6,574 bases of DNA from Paracoccaceae bacterium (GCA_019090405.1 JAHRVZ010000052.1:1-6574), one strand, 5' to 3'. Positions 1-6,574 are shown, counted from the stretch's first letter. The notes: a model not told the origin generated them from the letters alone. Program-made: numbers and translations.

Positions 1-792
1 ACGCCATGGGCCGCGGCCTATGTGCAGCCTTCGCGTCGCCCGACAGATGGGCGTTATGGCGAAAACCCGAACCGGTTGCAGTATTATTACCAGTATCAGG
101 TGTTGATCAAACCCAGCCCCCCGAACCTGCAGGACCTCTATCTCGGCTCGCTCGCGGCGATCGGAATTGATATGGATCTGCATGACATTCGCTTTGTCGA
201 AGACGATTGGGAAAGCCCGACTTTGGGCGCCTGGGGACTAGGCTGGGAGGTCTGGTGCGACGGCATGGAAGTGTCACAATTCACGTATTTCCAACAGGTT
301 GGCGGCCATGATTGCAAACCGGTTTCGGGTGAATTGACCTATGGTCTTGAACGGTTGGCAATGTATGTGCTGGGCGTCGAACATGTGATGGACATGCCGT
401 TTAATGACCCGGATGCGCCGATCCCGTTGACCTATGGTGATGTTTTCAAACAAACCGAAGAAGAATACGCCCGCTGGAATTTCGACGTGGCCGACACGCA
501 GATATTGTTGCGCCATTTTGAAGACGCCGAGGCCGAATGCGCGGCCATCCTGTCCCATTCGGCAGAGGATCCCAAAACCGGTAAACGTATCGTCATGGCG
601 CATCCCGCCTATGATCAGTGCATCAAGGCCAGCCACATTTTCAACCTGCTGGACGCGCGTGGCGTGATTTCGGTCACTGAACGTCAGGCCTATATTGGTC
701 GGGTGCGGGCATTGGCAAAACAATGTGCGGATGCTTTTGTGCAAACCAACGCAGGAGGTTTTGAAGCCGCAAAGGTGGATTCTGGCGTATGA
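1..792 (+). CDS. glyQ: Glycyl-tRNA synthetase alpha subunit, 5'-truncated by the window edge
   Basis: Catalytic subunit of the bacterial alpha2beta2 glycyl-tRNA synthetase, a cytoplasmic class II enzyme that activates glycine with ATP and, with GlyS, charges tRNA-Gly. The frame is open from base 1, and the window holds the last 263 codons. Seen: the GlyQ signature AAYVQPSRRPTDGRYGENPN at window codons 5-24, HDIRFVEDDWESPTLGAWG near codons 61-79, TYFQQVGG near 95-102, the class II motif 3-like TYGLERLAMY at 113-122, and the C-terminal FNLLDARGVISVTERQAYI near 214-232. The match to E. coli GlyQ, recalled and aligned by eye, is nearly collinear and implies that about 50-55 N-terminal residues lie upstream. 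The GTG at 22 is an internal Val of the signature, not a start. The stop TGA (790-792) overlaps the next gene's ATG. An AGGAGG at 753-758 lies inside the 3' end. Identity is very secure. Confidence 0.98.
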   Translation, partial: TPWAAAYVQPSRRPTDGRYGENPNRLQYYYQYQVLIKPSPPNLQDLYLGSLAAIGIDMDLHDIRFVEDDWESPTLGAWGLGWEVWCDGMEVSQFTYFQQVGGHDCKPVSGELTYGLERLAMYVLGVEHVMDMPFNDPDAPIPLTYGDVFKQTEEEYARWNFDVADTQILLRHFEDAEAECAAILSHSAEDPKTGKRIVMAHPAYDQCIKASHIFNLLDARGVISVTERQAYIGRVRALAKQCADAFVQTNAGGFEAAKVDSGV

Positions 793-1325
793 GTGGTAAA
801 TTTGTCGGCATTCTTATCGTTGCGAGCGCCCTGATCGCCGGAGCATTTCTGTATTATGTTCAGATTTATGGGTTCTACAGCACTATTTCGCCGAATCCAG
901 GCGCAGATGTTGAACTGGTATCGCTGGATACTGGCCGATCTGAAACCATAATCTATAGCGACTTTCACGCCATAGATGCGGACAGCTCGCCAATCCGCTA
1001 TCGCGCCTGTTTTACTACGACGCTTGCCAATTCTGAGCTTGCCGCGACCTTTGTCAGCCTTGAAAATATGACCCCGCGCAATGGTCCCGGCTGGTTTGAC
1101 TGTTTCGATGCCAAAGCGATTGGCGCTGCGTTGCTGGCCGGAACCGCGCAGACCTATCTGGGGACCAAGAACGTGTCCTATGGGGTGGACCGGGTTGTTG
1201 CCGTTCTTGATGATGGTCGCGGATTTGTATGGCACGAGTTGAACGAATGTGGTGAAAAAGCCTATGACGGAACTGTTGTTGGCGAGGAATGCCCACCACT
1301 GGATACAGCCAAGTCAATTGACTAA
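789..1325 (+). CDS. Small membrane-anchored protein of unknown function (DUF6446-like)
   Basis: A 178-aa protein of unknown function. Residues 5-25 form one hydrophobic helix (FVGILIVASALIAGAFLYYV) after a short start with one Lys, as expected of a signal anchor with the remainder outside the cytoplasm. No lipobox Cys is seen. The soluble part has four Cys: C74 (RYRACF), C105 (WFDCFD), C154 (NECG) and C168 (EECP). Their even number would allow two disulfides in the periplasm, which is inference. From memory it resembles a family found beside glycyl-tRNA synthetase genes in Rhodobacterales (DUF6446); no search was possible. The start ATG (789-791) overlaps the glyQ stop in an ATGA arrangement, with a modest AAGGTGG at 772-778, so translational coupling to glyQ is likely. 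It lies between the two subunit genes, but nothing in its sequence points to tRNA charging. The reading frame is secure; the family name is less so. Confidence 0.85.
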   Translation: MSGKFVGILIVASALIAGAFLYYVQIYGFYSTISPNPGADVELVSLDTGRSETIIYSDFHAIDADSSPIRYRACFTTTLANSELAATFVSLENMTPRNGPGWFDCFDAKAIGAALLAGTAQTYLGTKNVSYGVDRVVAVLDDGRGFVWHELNECGEKAYDGTVVGEECPPLDTAKSID

Positions 1326-1340
1326 TGCCTCATACGATCA

Positions 1341-1347
1341 AGGAAAG
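1341..1347 (+). promoter_or_regulatory. Ribosome binding site of gltS
   Basis: AGGAAAG lies 5 nt before the ATG at 1353 and supports that start. The 27-nt gap after the preceding stop shows no terminator-like hairpin and no clear promoter, so gltS is probably read from upstream. Confidence 0.6.
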
Positions 1348-1352
1348 TTGTC

Positions 1353-2576
1353 ATGACCCAATCAATTCTAGTCCCGGATATGTTGGCCGTAACCTTGGGA
1401 TTTGCCGTATTTCTGACCGGAGCCAACATCAATTCCCGCATTTCCATCCTGCGCCAGTATAATATCCCAGACCCGGTGACCGGTGGCTTGCTGGCGGCAT
1501 TTGTGTTTCTGGCCGCCTATCTGCTGTTCGGAATCGAACTTAGCTTTGAGTTGGAAAGCCGTGACTTTTTTCTGGTCCTGTTTTTTGCAGCCATTGGCCT
1601 GAATGCACGGATCAGTGATCTGATCTCTGGTGGTAAGCCGCTGTTATTTCTGACTATTCTGACATTTCTTACCATTCTGGCGCAAAACGTCATTGGTGTC
1701 GCGGGGGCCGCGATGTTCGGATTCCCTGCCAAAGTTGGCGTTCTGTTCGGGTCGGCCTCGTTGATCGGCGGACATGGAACTGCCATCGCATGGGCGCCTG
1801 AAATTGCCGAAGTCACCGGTCAATTGGGGGCCACAGAACTTGGGGTCGCGGTGGCGACTCTTGGTCTGGTGTTGGCGGCTTTGATTGGTGGGCCAATTGC
1901 CAAGTATCTGGTGGAAAAGAACAATCTAACGCCTGAACGCCCGGACGAAGCCCTGACAGTTGGCTCTGCTGATAGCGACACAGTAACAGGCGATGCGACA
2001 GGCGATGACATCGACCATTTTTCGATCATGCGGGTTATGTTTTTTCTAAATATTGCAATTATCTCAGGTTATCTGCTGCACGGGGCGATTTTGCAGGCGG
2101 GTCTGAAATTGCCGTTGTTTGTGCCTTGTCTGGTGATGGGCATCGTAGTTGCAAATTTGCGCTCTATTCTGGCTCCGCGGGCTTTGCCCGTTGCGCGGAC
2201 CGCCTCGCTTGCGTTGATTTCTGAATATTCGCTTGGCGCATTTCTGGCCATGTCACTGATGAGCCTTCAGCTTTGGACCATTGCCAGCCTTGGGGTGTCG
2301 ATTGCCGTGATCTTGCTGGCGCAAACCGCATTTGCAGTTGTTTTCATCCTGTTCGTGCTGTTCCCGCTGATGGGCAGCGGGTATCGCGCGGCGGTTCTGT
2401 CTGCTGGTTTCGGCGGTTTCGCTTTGGGTGCGACTCCCACTGCCATCGCCAATATGACCGCCGTCACGCACCGCTATGGGCCATCCCCCATTGCCTTTGT
2501 GATCTTGCCCCTAGTATCCGCCTTCTTTGTTGATATAGCCAACGCAGTCGTCATTCAGACGATCGCGAATTTCTGA
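1353..2576 (+). CDS. gltS: Sodium/glutamate symporter, GltS (ESS) family
   Basis: Inner-membrane carrier of the glutamate:Na+ symporter family, which takes up glutamate with sodium ions. At 407 aa it is close to E. coli GltS (401 aa) and can be aligned with it end to end. Seen: IPDPVTGGL at residues 38-46, FFAAIGLNA at 77-85, the first-half signature GGHGTAIAW at 139-147, ATLGLVLAALIGGPIAKYLV at 168-187, LGAFLAMSLM at 294-303, and the second-half signature ALGATPTAIANM at 357-368 followed by RYGPSPIAF. The two halves are inverted-topology repeats, each with a Gly-rich core motif. They are separated by a polar, acidic loop (about 188-224) that carries a small tandem repeat. Start ATG 1353 has a good Shine-Dalgarno. 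The stop is 8 nt before glyS and part of the glyS ribosome site, so the two are probably coupled. The glutamate specificity comes from the family and was not tested here. Its place between the glyQ and glyS genes is unusual. Confidence 0.95.
   Translation: MTQSILVPDMLAVTLGFAVFLTGANINSRISILRQYNIPDPVTGGLLAAFVFLAAYLLFGIELSFELESRDFFLVLFFAAIGLNARISDLISGGKPLLFLTILTFLTILAQNVIGVAGAAMFGFPAKVGVLFGSASLIGGHGTAIAWAPEIAEVTGQLGATELGVAVATLGLVLAALIGGPIAKYLVEKNNLTPERPDEALTVGSADSDTVTGDATGDDIDHFSIMRVMFFLNIAIISGYLLHGAILQAGLKLPLFVPCLVMGIVVANLRSILAPRALPVARTASLALISEYSLGAFLAMSLMSLQLWTIASLGVSIAVILLAQTAFAVVFILFVLFPLMGSGYRAAVLSAGFGGFALGATPTAIANMTAVTHRYGPSPIAFVILPLVSAFFVDIANAVVIQTIANF
1986..2007 (+). repeat. Short in-frame tandem repeat in the gltS central loop
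   Basis: ACAGGCGATG occurs at 1986-1995 and again at 1998-2007, a 12-nt period with 10 identical bases. It encodes Thr-Gly-Asp-Ala then Thr-Gly-Asp-Asp (residues 212-219) in the acidic linker between the two halves of GltS. It looks like a recent 12-bp slippage duplication in a tolerant loop. Confidence 0.7.
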
Positions 2577-2579
2577 GGA
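2574..2579 (+). promoter_or_regulatory. glyS ribosome binding site embedded in the gltS stop codon
   Basis: TGAGGA contains both the gltS stop (TGA, 2574-2576) and the Shine-Dalgarno core GAGGA (2575-2579), 5 nt before the glyS ATG at 2585. Ribosomes ending gltS are placed at the glyS start, which suggests coupled translation of these two genes. Confidence 0.75.
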
Positions 2580-2584
2580 CCGTC

Positions 2585-4831
2585 ATGCCCGACCTGCTAA
2601 TCGAACTGTTTTCCGAGGAAATCCCGGCCCGCATGCAAACCCGTGCGGCTGACGATCTGAAAAAACGCATGACCGATGGGTTGGTCGAGGCAGGGCTGAC
2701 CTATGCCGGAGCCGCCGCATTTTCCACGCCGCGCCGTTTGACGCTGGCCATTGACGGGCTTTTGGTGGCGTCCCCCACAGTGCGCGAAGAACGCAAAGGT
2801 CCAAAGGTCGGCGCGCCTGACAAAGCCATCGACGGCTTTCTGCGCGGCGCTGGCCTGACCCGCGAACAGCTGGAAACGCGCGACACGCCCAAAGGGGCGG
2901 TGTATTTCGCCCAGATCGAAAAACCGGGCCGACCTGCAGCCGAAATCGTCGCCGAAGTGTTGGAATCCGTGATCCGCAATTTTCCATGGCCCAAATCCAT
3001 GCGCTGGGGTTCTGGCCCGATGCGATGGGTGCGCCCGCTGCATTCGATACTGTGCATTCTAAGTGCTGAGGACGGCACCGAAGTTGTCCCGATGACCATA
3101 GAGGGCATTACCTCGGGCAACAGCACCAAGGGCCACCGATTCATGGCCCCAGACCCGATTTCTGTAACATCTTTCGAGGATTATGAGGCCAAGCTAAAGC
3201 GCGCGTGTGTGGTATTGTCCGCGACCGAACGCGCAGATCACATCTGGGCCGACGCCACCAACATGGCGTTTGCCGCTGGGCTAGAGGTTGTCGAGGACAA
3301 AGGCCTGCTGGCCGAGGTCGCCGGACTGGTCGAGTGGCCAGTTGTGCTGATGGGTGAGATTGATGCCACGTTTCTGGACCTGCCAGCCGAGGTGCTGCAA
3401 ACCTCGATGCGGGAACATCAGAAATTCTTTTCGGTGCGCAACCCAAAAACCGGTCGGATTGAACGGTTTATCACAGTGGCGAACCGCGAAACTGCGGATC
3501 AGGGTGCAACCATTCTGGCGGGCAACCAAAAGGTTCTGTTCGCGCGATTGGCTGACGCAAAATTCTTTTGGGATAATGATTTGCGGATTGCAAAAGATGA
3601 CATGAGCATCTGGACGCAAGCGCTTGAAAACGTGACATTCCATAACAAACTTGGCTCTCAGGCTGACCGCATTCGCCGTATTGCCGCACTGTCACGGGAA
3701 TTGGCAGGGGCAACTGGTGCTGATGCAGATCAGGCAGAGACAGCGGCTTTGTTGGCCAAGGCTGATCTTTCTTCGGAAATGATCTATGAATTCCCGGATT
3801 TACAGGGGCTTATGGGGCGTTATTACATTGAAATTTCCGGCCAGGATGCTGCCATAGCTGCCGTTGCCGAAGACCATTATTCACCACTTGGCCCATCCGA
3901 CAAAGTGCCAACCGCGCCGCTTTCGGTAACTGTGGCGCTGGCCGATAAGCTTGATACGCTCACCGGGTTTTGGTCGATTGACGAGAAACCTACCGGGTCC
4001 AAAGACCCGTTTGCGCTACGCCGCGCTGCTTTGGGTGTGATCCGTCTGGTTCTGGACAACGATTTGCGACTGCCGTTGGATCGCTATTTCGACAGCCAGT
4101 TGCTCAAGCATAAAATCCACACCAGCAGCGAAGCACTTGAAGAAGAGCACGCCGCTATGCAGTTGATTTTGAACGAAATTGCCGATCACGGAGTTTTTGG
4201 TGCAGCGTTTCGCGCAGTAATTGACCAATTGGATGGTGATGACAAACCCGACACTGAAGAAGGATCGTTCCTGCAAAAGCTAAGTTCTGATCTGCCAGAT
4301 ATCAGTGTTGATTTGCTGACGTTTTTCCACGATCGCCTAAAGGTGTTCTTACGCGATCAGGGCATTCGCCACGACATCATCGACGCCTGCATTACCATGC
4401 CGGGTAACGACGATCTGAATCTTCTGGTCAAACGCGCGCGGGCCTTGTCGGAGGTGCTGGGTACAGAAGATGGTGAAAACCTGATTCAAGGTTTCAAACG
4501 CGCCAATAATATCCTTACCCAAGCCGAAGAAAAAGACGGTGTTGAATACTCTTACGGGGCGGACTTGAAGTTTGCCGAACATGACAGCGAACGCGCCCTA
4601 TTTGCTGCATTGGACAAAGCGGACAGCGCAATCAAACCCGCGCTTGAGGCCGAAGATTTCCCAACGGCAATGTCGGCAATGGCGGATTTGCGGGCCTCGA
4701 TTGATGGGTTTTTTGAGGCTGTGCAGGTCAATTCCGACAATCAGACTGTGCGGCGTAACCGGCTGAATTTGCTTAGCCGCATTCGTCAGACCTGTTTGTC
4801 CGTTGCTGATTTGACCCGAATTGACGGTTAG
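2585..4831 (+). CDS. glyS: Glycyl-tRNA synthetase beta subunit
   Basis: Non-catalytic but essential subunit that works with GlyQ to bind and charge tRNA-Gly in the cytoplasm. Seen: the N-terminal LLIELFSEEIPARMQ (residues 4-18), FSTPRRLTL (46-54), the core WPKSMRWGSGPMRWVRPLHS (135-154), GHRFM (183-187), LVEWPVVL (248-255), REHQKFFSV (276-284), RLADAKFFWDND (321-332), then an HD-like helical region with TFHNKLGSQADRI (351-363), KADLSSEMIYEFPDLQGLMG (392-411) and GSKDPFALRRAALG (471-484). The C-terminal DALR-type anticodon-binding domain is about residues 636-742 (FKRANNIL to RLNLLSRI). At 748 aa it is about 60 longer than E. coli GlyS. Most of the excess is an acidic, helix-rich insertion near residues 505-565, just before LLTFFHDRLKVFLRDQGI. 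Start ATG 2585 is set by the overlapping GAGGA site and by the alignment. It ends in TAG. Identity is secure. Confidence 0.98.
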   Translation: MPDLLIELFSEEIPARMQTRAADDLKKRMTDGLVEAGLTYAGAAAFSTPRRLTLAIDGLLVASPTVREERKGPKVGAPDKAIDGFLRGAGLTREQLETRDTPKGAVYFAQIEKPGRPAAEIVAEVLESVIRNFPWPKSMRWGSGPMRWVRPLHSILCILSAEDGTEVVPMTIEGITSGNSTKGHRFMAPDPISVTSFEDYEAKLKRACVVLSATERADHIWADATNMAFAAGLEVVEDKGLLAEVAGLVEWPVVLMGEIDATFLDLPAEVLQTSMREHQKFFSVRNPKTGRIERFITVANRETADQGATILAGNQKVLFARLADAKFFWDNDLRIAKDDMSIWTQALENVTFHNKLGSQADRIRRIAALSRELAGATGADADQAETAALLAKADLSSEMIYEFPDLQGLMGRYYIEISGQDAAIAAVAEDHYSPLGPSDKVPTAPLSVTVALADKLDTLTGFWSIDEKPTGSKDPFALRRAALGVIRLVLDNDLRLPLDRYFDSQLLKHKIHTSSEALEEEHAAMQLILNEIADHGVFGAAFRAVIDQLDGDDKPDTEEGSFLQKLSSDLPDISVDLLTFFHDRLKVFLRDQGIRHDIIDACITMPGNDDLNLLVKRARALSEVLGTEDGENLIQGFKRANNILTQAEEKDGVEYSYGADLKFAEHDSERALFAALDKADSAIKPALEAEDFPTAMSAMADLRASIDGFFEAVQVNSDNQTVRRNRLNLLSRIRQTCLSVADLTRIDG

Positions 4832-4861
4832 CACACTTGCGCCATAGGTTTTCGGGTCTAT

Positions 4862-4890
4862 GCTGCGGGTGAAAACAAAGGTGCCGCAGC
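4862..4890 (+). promoter_or_regulatory. Inverted repeat in the glyS-ppdK spacer, possible leader hairpin
   Basis: GCTGCGG (4862-4868) and CCGCAGC (4884-4890) are perfect 7-nt complements around a 15-nt loop; one outer U-G pair is also possible. The loop holds an A-rich stretch ending in AAAGG (4877-4881), the best Shine-Dalgarno-like sequence near the ppdK start. No T-run follows, so this is not a standard intrinsic terminator. It might slow transcription, mark an RNA processing site, or affect ppdK translation. If ppdK starts at the ATG at 4860, the repeat lies inside its first codons. The repeat is seen directly; any role is inference. Confidence 0.45.
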
Positions 4891-4895
4891 GCAGA

Positions 4896-6574
4896 ATGAT
4901 GATGCAGAATAACCCGCATACCACGCTGATAACGTCAGATTCCCCTGTCACCGCGACAAACCACGGTGGCCGGGCAAAATGTCTGCAACGGTTGGTGCGG
5001 CTTGACCTTCCAGTCCCTCGTACGGTGGCGCTGTCATTTGAGATTGTTCGTCAGATTGCAGATGGCATCATGCCTGATCTGGACGCGATTCTGGAACAAT
5101 TTGACGACAGTGCTTTGTTGTGCGTGCGCCCGTCTTCACAAGATCCGGACTGGGGTGGACCCAGCGCAATTTTGAATGTCGGCATGAACGACGCGCGCTA
5201 TGTCGATTTGTGTGACGATCTTGGGGCCGAGGCTGCGGCGGCATTGTATTTACGTTTTGTTCAGGCCTATGCGGTAAATGTCGCGCGTCTGGACCCCGAA
5301 GTATTTGACGATGTTAGCAATGAAGACGCGCAGGGGCTGTCCCAAACCCTGCAGGCCTATGAGGACGAATCTGAAGAACCGTTTCCAAAGCTGCGGGCGG
5401 AACAGCTCGCCGGTGTTTTGCAGTCAATGGCGCGCGCCTGGGAGGGCACAACTGCGCGCTTGCTGAGACAGGCCAAGGGGGCTCCGGTTGATGCCGGGCT
5501 TGGCCTTGTCATTCAGGAAATGATACCTGGTGTCGGTCTGGGCGAAAGCGGGTCTGGTGTTTTGCAACTGGTTGACCCCGCAACGGGCCAGGCGCAATTG
5601 ACGGGTCGATATCTAAGTCAAAGTCAGGGGCGAGACGCGCTTGGTGCTGGGTCTTTAGCGCTTTATCTGGGCAAGGATACGCGCGGTCGATCACTTGAAG
5701 AAGTTGCTCCAACAGCCTTTGATGCCTTGAAAAAATATGCGGCATTGATGCGCGAAAAACTGCGCGAGGAAATGCAGGTCGAATTTGTTATTTCCGACGG
5801 TCAGGTCCACATTCTGGACGGGGTCAGGGTGCCGCGTGGTTCGCGGGCTTCGGTGCGTATTGCGGTGCGGTTAGCAGAAGAAGGTATCATCACCCGGCAA
5901 GAGGCGGTGATGCGGATCGAACCGCGTTCGTTGAATGAATTGTTGCATCGGCAGGTCGATCCTGATGCCGACCGCGATGTGCTGGCCACCGGGATTGCTG
6001 CCAGCCCCGGTGCCGCCACCGGTAAAATCGTTTTTACCTCTGCCGAAGCACAGGCCATGGCCGCACGAAGCGAACCCTGTATTCTTGTCCGCCGTGAAAC
6101 AAAACCCGAAGATATTCGCGGCATGCACGCGGCTGTGGGCGTGCTGACGGAACGCGGCGGTATGACCAGCCATGCGGCTGTGATCGGGCGTGGGTTTGGG
6201 CTGCCTTGCATTGTTGGTGCGTCGTCCATGGAGTTTGACACCCGCGAAAAGCAACTTACAGCGCCGGATGGTCGTGTATTGCGGGCAGGGGATATCGTTA
6301 CAATTGATGGATCGTCGGGCCAAATACTGCACGGCAAGCCTGCGTTGCTAGAAGCAACGCTTGATGATGCGTTTCAAACGCTGATGGCGTGGGCCGATGC
6401 CGAACGCGATATCGAAGTTCGCGCCAATGCCGATTCACCTGCGGATGCGCAGACGGCGCGCAATTTTAATGCTCAGGGGATTGGGTTGTGTCGTACCGAG
6501 CATATGTTCTTTGAACCCGGCCGCCTGACTGTCATGCGCGAGATGATATTTGCCGATGACAGCACCGATCGCGC
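4896..6574 (+). CDS. ppdK: Pyruvate phosphate dikinase-like PEP-utilising enzyme, 3'-truncated by the window edge
   Basis: Member of the PPDK/PEP-utilising family; classical PPDK interconverts ATP, phosphate and pyruvate with AMP, diphosphate and PEP through a phosphohistidine. The frame stays open to the window end (559 codons shown; family proteins are about 850-900 aa). Order: an N-terminal nucleotide-binding domain (about 15-345, with GGRAKCLQRL at 24-33, ILNVGMNDAR 92-101, PATGQAQLTGRYL 228-240), then the swivelling domain with IAASPGAATGKIVF (367-380) and the phosphohistidine motif TERGGMTSHAAVIGRG (His426, codon 6171-6173), then the start of the PEP/pyruvate barrel with RANADSP (509-515) and GIGLCRTEHMFFEPGR (528-543). 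The ATP-binding region departs from classical PPDK at several positions, so dikinase activity is uncertain. The start is unclear: three ATGs in a row at 4896, 4899 and 4902, and an in-frame ATG at 4860 (the frame is closed by a TAG at 4845). The triplet is preferred because MQNNPHTTLITSDSP resembles remembered relatives. Confidence 0.92.
   Translation, partial: MMMQNNPHTTLITSDSPVTATNHGGRAKCLQRLVRLDLPVPRTVALSFEIVRQIADGIMPDLDAILEQFDDSALLCVRPSSQDPDWGGPSAILNVGMNDARYVDLCDDLGAEAAAALYLRFVQAYAVNVARLDPEVFDDVSNEDAQGLSQTLQAYEDESEEPFPKLRAEQLAGVLQSMARAWEGTTARLLRQAKGAPVDAGLGLVIQEMIPGVGLGESGSGVLQLVDPATGQAQLTGRYLSQSQGRDALGAGSLALYLGKDTRGRSLEEVAPTAFDALKKYAALMREKLREEMQVEFVISDGQVHILDGVRVPRGSRASVRIAVRLAEEGIITRQEAVMRIEPRSLNELLHRQVDPDADRDVLATGIAASPGAATGKIVFTSAEAQAMAARSEPCILVRRETKPEDIRGMHAAVGVLTERGGMTSHAAVIGRGFGLPCIVGASSMEFDTREKQLTAPDGRVLRAGDIVTIDGSSGQILHGKPALLEATLDDAFQTLMAWADAERDIEVRANADSPADAQTARNFNAQGIGLCRTEHMFFEPGRLTVMREMIFADDSTDR
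6342..6360 (+). repeat. Perfect inverted repeat inside ppdK at a domain boundary
   Basis: GCGTTGC (6342-6348), loop TAGAA, GCAACGC (6354-6360): a perfect 7-bp stem with a 5-nt loop. It encodes ALLEAT at residues 483-488, in the linker between the phosphohistidine domain and the PEP/pyruvate barrel. No T-run follows. It may well be chance. Confidence 0.35.

Noticed and set aside
753..758. Strong Shine-Dalgarno AGGAGG near the end of glyQ
   Set aside because: It is 30 nt before the next ATG, and no start codon in that gene's frame lies at a proper distance; probably chance within Ala-Gly-Gly codons.
690..1235. 181-codon open frame on the minus strand across the glyQ/membrane-protein junction
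   Set aside because: It lies opposite two well-supported plus-strand genes, is rich in Arg/Gly/Ala/Lys without recognisable motifs, and looks like a complementary-strand shadow.
3994..4009. Inverted repeat CGGGTC-CAAA-GACCCG inside glyS
   Set aside because: It falls on the conserved GSKDPF coding motif in mid-gene, with only TTT after it; more likely a by-product of codon choice than a terminator.
4821..4848. Possible promoter before ppdK: TTGACG (4821-4826) and CATAGG (4843-4848), 16-nt spacer
   Set aside because: The -35 is close to consensus but the -10 matches only three of six bases, and the -35 lies in the glyS coding end. Too weak to list without transcript data.
4966..5175. Short plus-strand open frames inside the 5' part of ppdK (also 5278-5466 and 5935-6147)
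   Set aside because: They are out of frame with the continuous PPDK-like frame from 4896 to the window end, which carries family motifs throughout.
5801..6337. 178-codon minus-strand open frame opposite ppdK
   Set aside because: It is antisense to the swivelling-domain coding region with its conserved phosphohistidine motif; its composition (Ser/Arg/Pro/Thr rich) is typical of a shadow frame.

Overview
The window reads as a stretch of alphaproteobacterial chromosome, most likely from the Rhodobacterales (Roseobacter group). Three things suggest this: the gene order (glycyl-tRNA synthetase alpha gene, a small one-helix membrane protein, the beta gene, then a PEP-utilising/pyruvate phosphate dikinase-like gene), the style of the protein sequences, and a moderately GC-rich composition (judged by eye, not counted). 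All genes are on the + strand, tightly packed, with almost no noncoding DNA.

Layout: 1-792 is the 3' part of glyQ (glycyl-tRNA synthetase alpha; its N-terminus lies before the window). It overlaps by 4 nt (ATGA) with a 178-aa membrane-anchored protein of unknown function that resembles the DUF6446 family (789-1325). After 27 nt comes a 407-aa sodium/glutamate symporter of the GltS family (1353-2576). Its stop codon forms part of the Shine-Dalgarno sequence of glyS (2585-4831), which encodes the 748-aa beta subunit. A 64-nt spacer containing a perfect 7-bp inverted repeat precedes a PpdK/PEP-utilising gene (about 4896 to beyond 6574), which is cut by the window end.

The spacing suggests one transcription unit. 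GlyQ and GlyS together form the alpha2beta2 bacterial glycyl-tRNA synthetase. The membrane protein and GltS lie between the two subunit genes and would be made with them. The ppdK-like gene may be read through from glyS.

Nothing here is clearly a new system. The two points most worth a second look are the ppdK-like protein and the placement of gltS. The ppdK-like protein keeps the phosphohistidine and PEP-domain motifs, but its N-terminal nucleotide-binding domain has lost several residues known to contact ATP in classical PPDK. The gltS gene sits inside what looks like an otherwise conserved glyQ-(small gene)-glyS cluster. No RNA genes, mobile elements, CRISPR arrays or convincing intrinsic terminators were seen, and there is no gene-free stretch longer than 64 nt.
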